DNA of 6,370 nucleotides. It comes from JBGTBD01 sp041749475 (GTDB taxonomy: Bacteria; Pseudomonadota; Alphaproteobacteria; Rickettsiales; UBA998). Where the stretch lies: assembly GCA_041749475.1 (NCBI GenBank), contig JBGTBD010000054.1:1-6370 (forward strand), in the 5' to 3' direction. The notes beneath the pieces were generated by a model. The model saw only the letters and a list, made by a program, of their open reading frames with translations. It ran no database searches and was not told where the DNA came from. Below, in pieces: positions 6,210 through 6,370 of this stretch (positions within the stretch are counted from its first letter, which is position 1; each line of letters begins with the position of its first letter). The position numbers were made by a program, and so were the translations under genes.

Positions 6210-6370
6210 ATGACCGATGCCCCCACCCAGCAGATGACCCGTCAATTCATCGATATGTGGCGCGAACAGGCGCAAAACATGATGAAAGACGAGCGTTTCA
6301 TCGATTCCATGTTGCAGGCGATGGTGTGGCAGCAAAACGCCGCTGCGCCGCAGCAAAGCGCGCCGCGCGC
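6210..6370 (+). CDS. Unknown Met/Gln-rich protein, 3' partial
   Basis: The frame opens with ATG at 6210 and stays open to the window end (53 complete codons). AAGG at 6200-6203, six bases upstream, is a suitable ribosome site. The visible part begins MTDAPTQQMTRQFIDMWREQ, continues through a helical, amphipathic-looking stretch (MMKDERFIDSMLQAMVWQQ), and then enters an Ala/Pro/Gln-rich linker (AAAPQQSAPR). It has no signal peptide or membrane segment in the visible part. I do not recognise the family. Because it is divergent from phaR with only 84 bases between the genes, a PHA-related role such as a phasin-like or synthase-associated protein is possible, but this rests on position and on helical character only. 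Confidence 0.6.
   Translation, partial: MTDAPTQQMTRQFIDMWREQAQNMMKDERFIDSMLQAMVWQQNAAAPQQSAPR

Overview
This 6.4 kb window looks like an ordinary chromosomal segment of an alphaproteobacterium. The reasons are the alphaproteobacterial type of family-4 uracil-DNA glycosylase (motif TATNTVFADG, then WRPPGNR), a DUF721/DciA-type protein ending in the typical pattern (VALEISHMEPQILERIALHLGYKAI), a PhaR-type polyhydroxyalkanoate regulator and a PAS/EAL signalling protein. Base composition is moderate and looks uniform by eye. The species cannot be named from the sequence alone. I see no tRNA, rRNA, CRISPR array, phage gene or transposase.

Layout. (1) 2-646 (+): family-4 uracil-DNA glycosylase, cut at its 5' end by the window edge. 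(2) 648-709: a sigma70-like promoter followed by an AT-rich inverted repeat, ahead of a membrane-anchored Slt70-like lytic transglycosylase (747-2519, +). (3) 2562-3182 and 3179-3508 (+): rnhB (ribonuclease HII) and a dciA-like DUF721 gene, overlapping by four bases and probably translationally coupled. (4) 3509-3598: a short leader with competing TTCCCA/TGGGAA inverted repeats, then a 578-residue PAS / degenerate GGDEF / EAL protein (3599-5335, +), probably a c-di-GMP phosphodiesterase. (5) 5336-5585: a convergent intergenic region holding a 120-base compound inverted repeat with 28-base arms. (6) 5586-6125 (-): phaR. (7) 6126-6209: a divergent control region with a possible PhaR site, then the start of an unknown Met/Gln-rich gene (6210 onward, +) that runs off the window.

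How the genes fit together. The left half is housekeeping: uracil removal, ribonucleotide removal from DNA, probable replicative-helicase loading (DciA family) and peptidoglycan turnover. The EAL protein probably lowers c-di-GMP in response to a PAS-sensed signal. The right edge belongs to carbon-storage (PHA/PHB) control, and the divergent partial gene may be PHA-related by position only. I did not find a clearly new multi-gene system. The observations most worth checking are the compound palindrome, the competing hairpins over the EAL-gene start codon, the TGC-palindrome in the phaR control region and the reduced cysteine set of the glycosylase.
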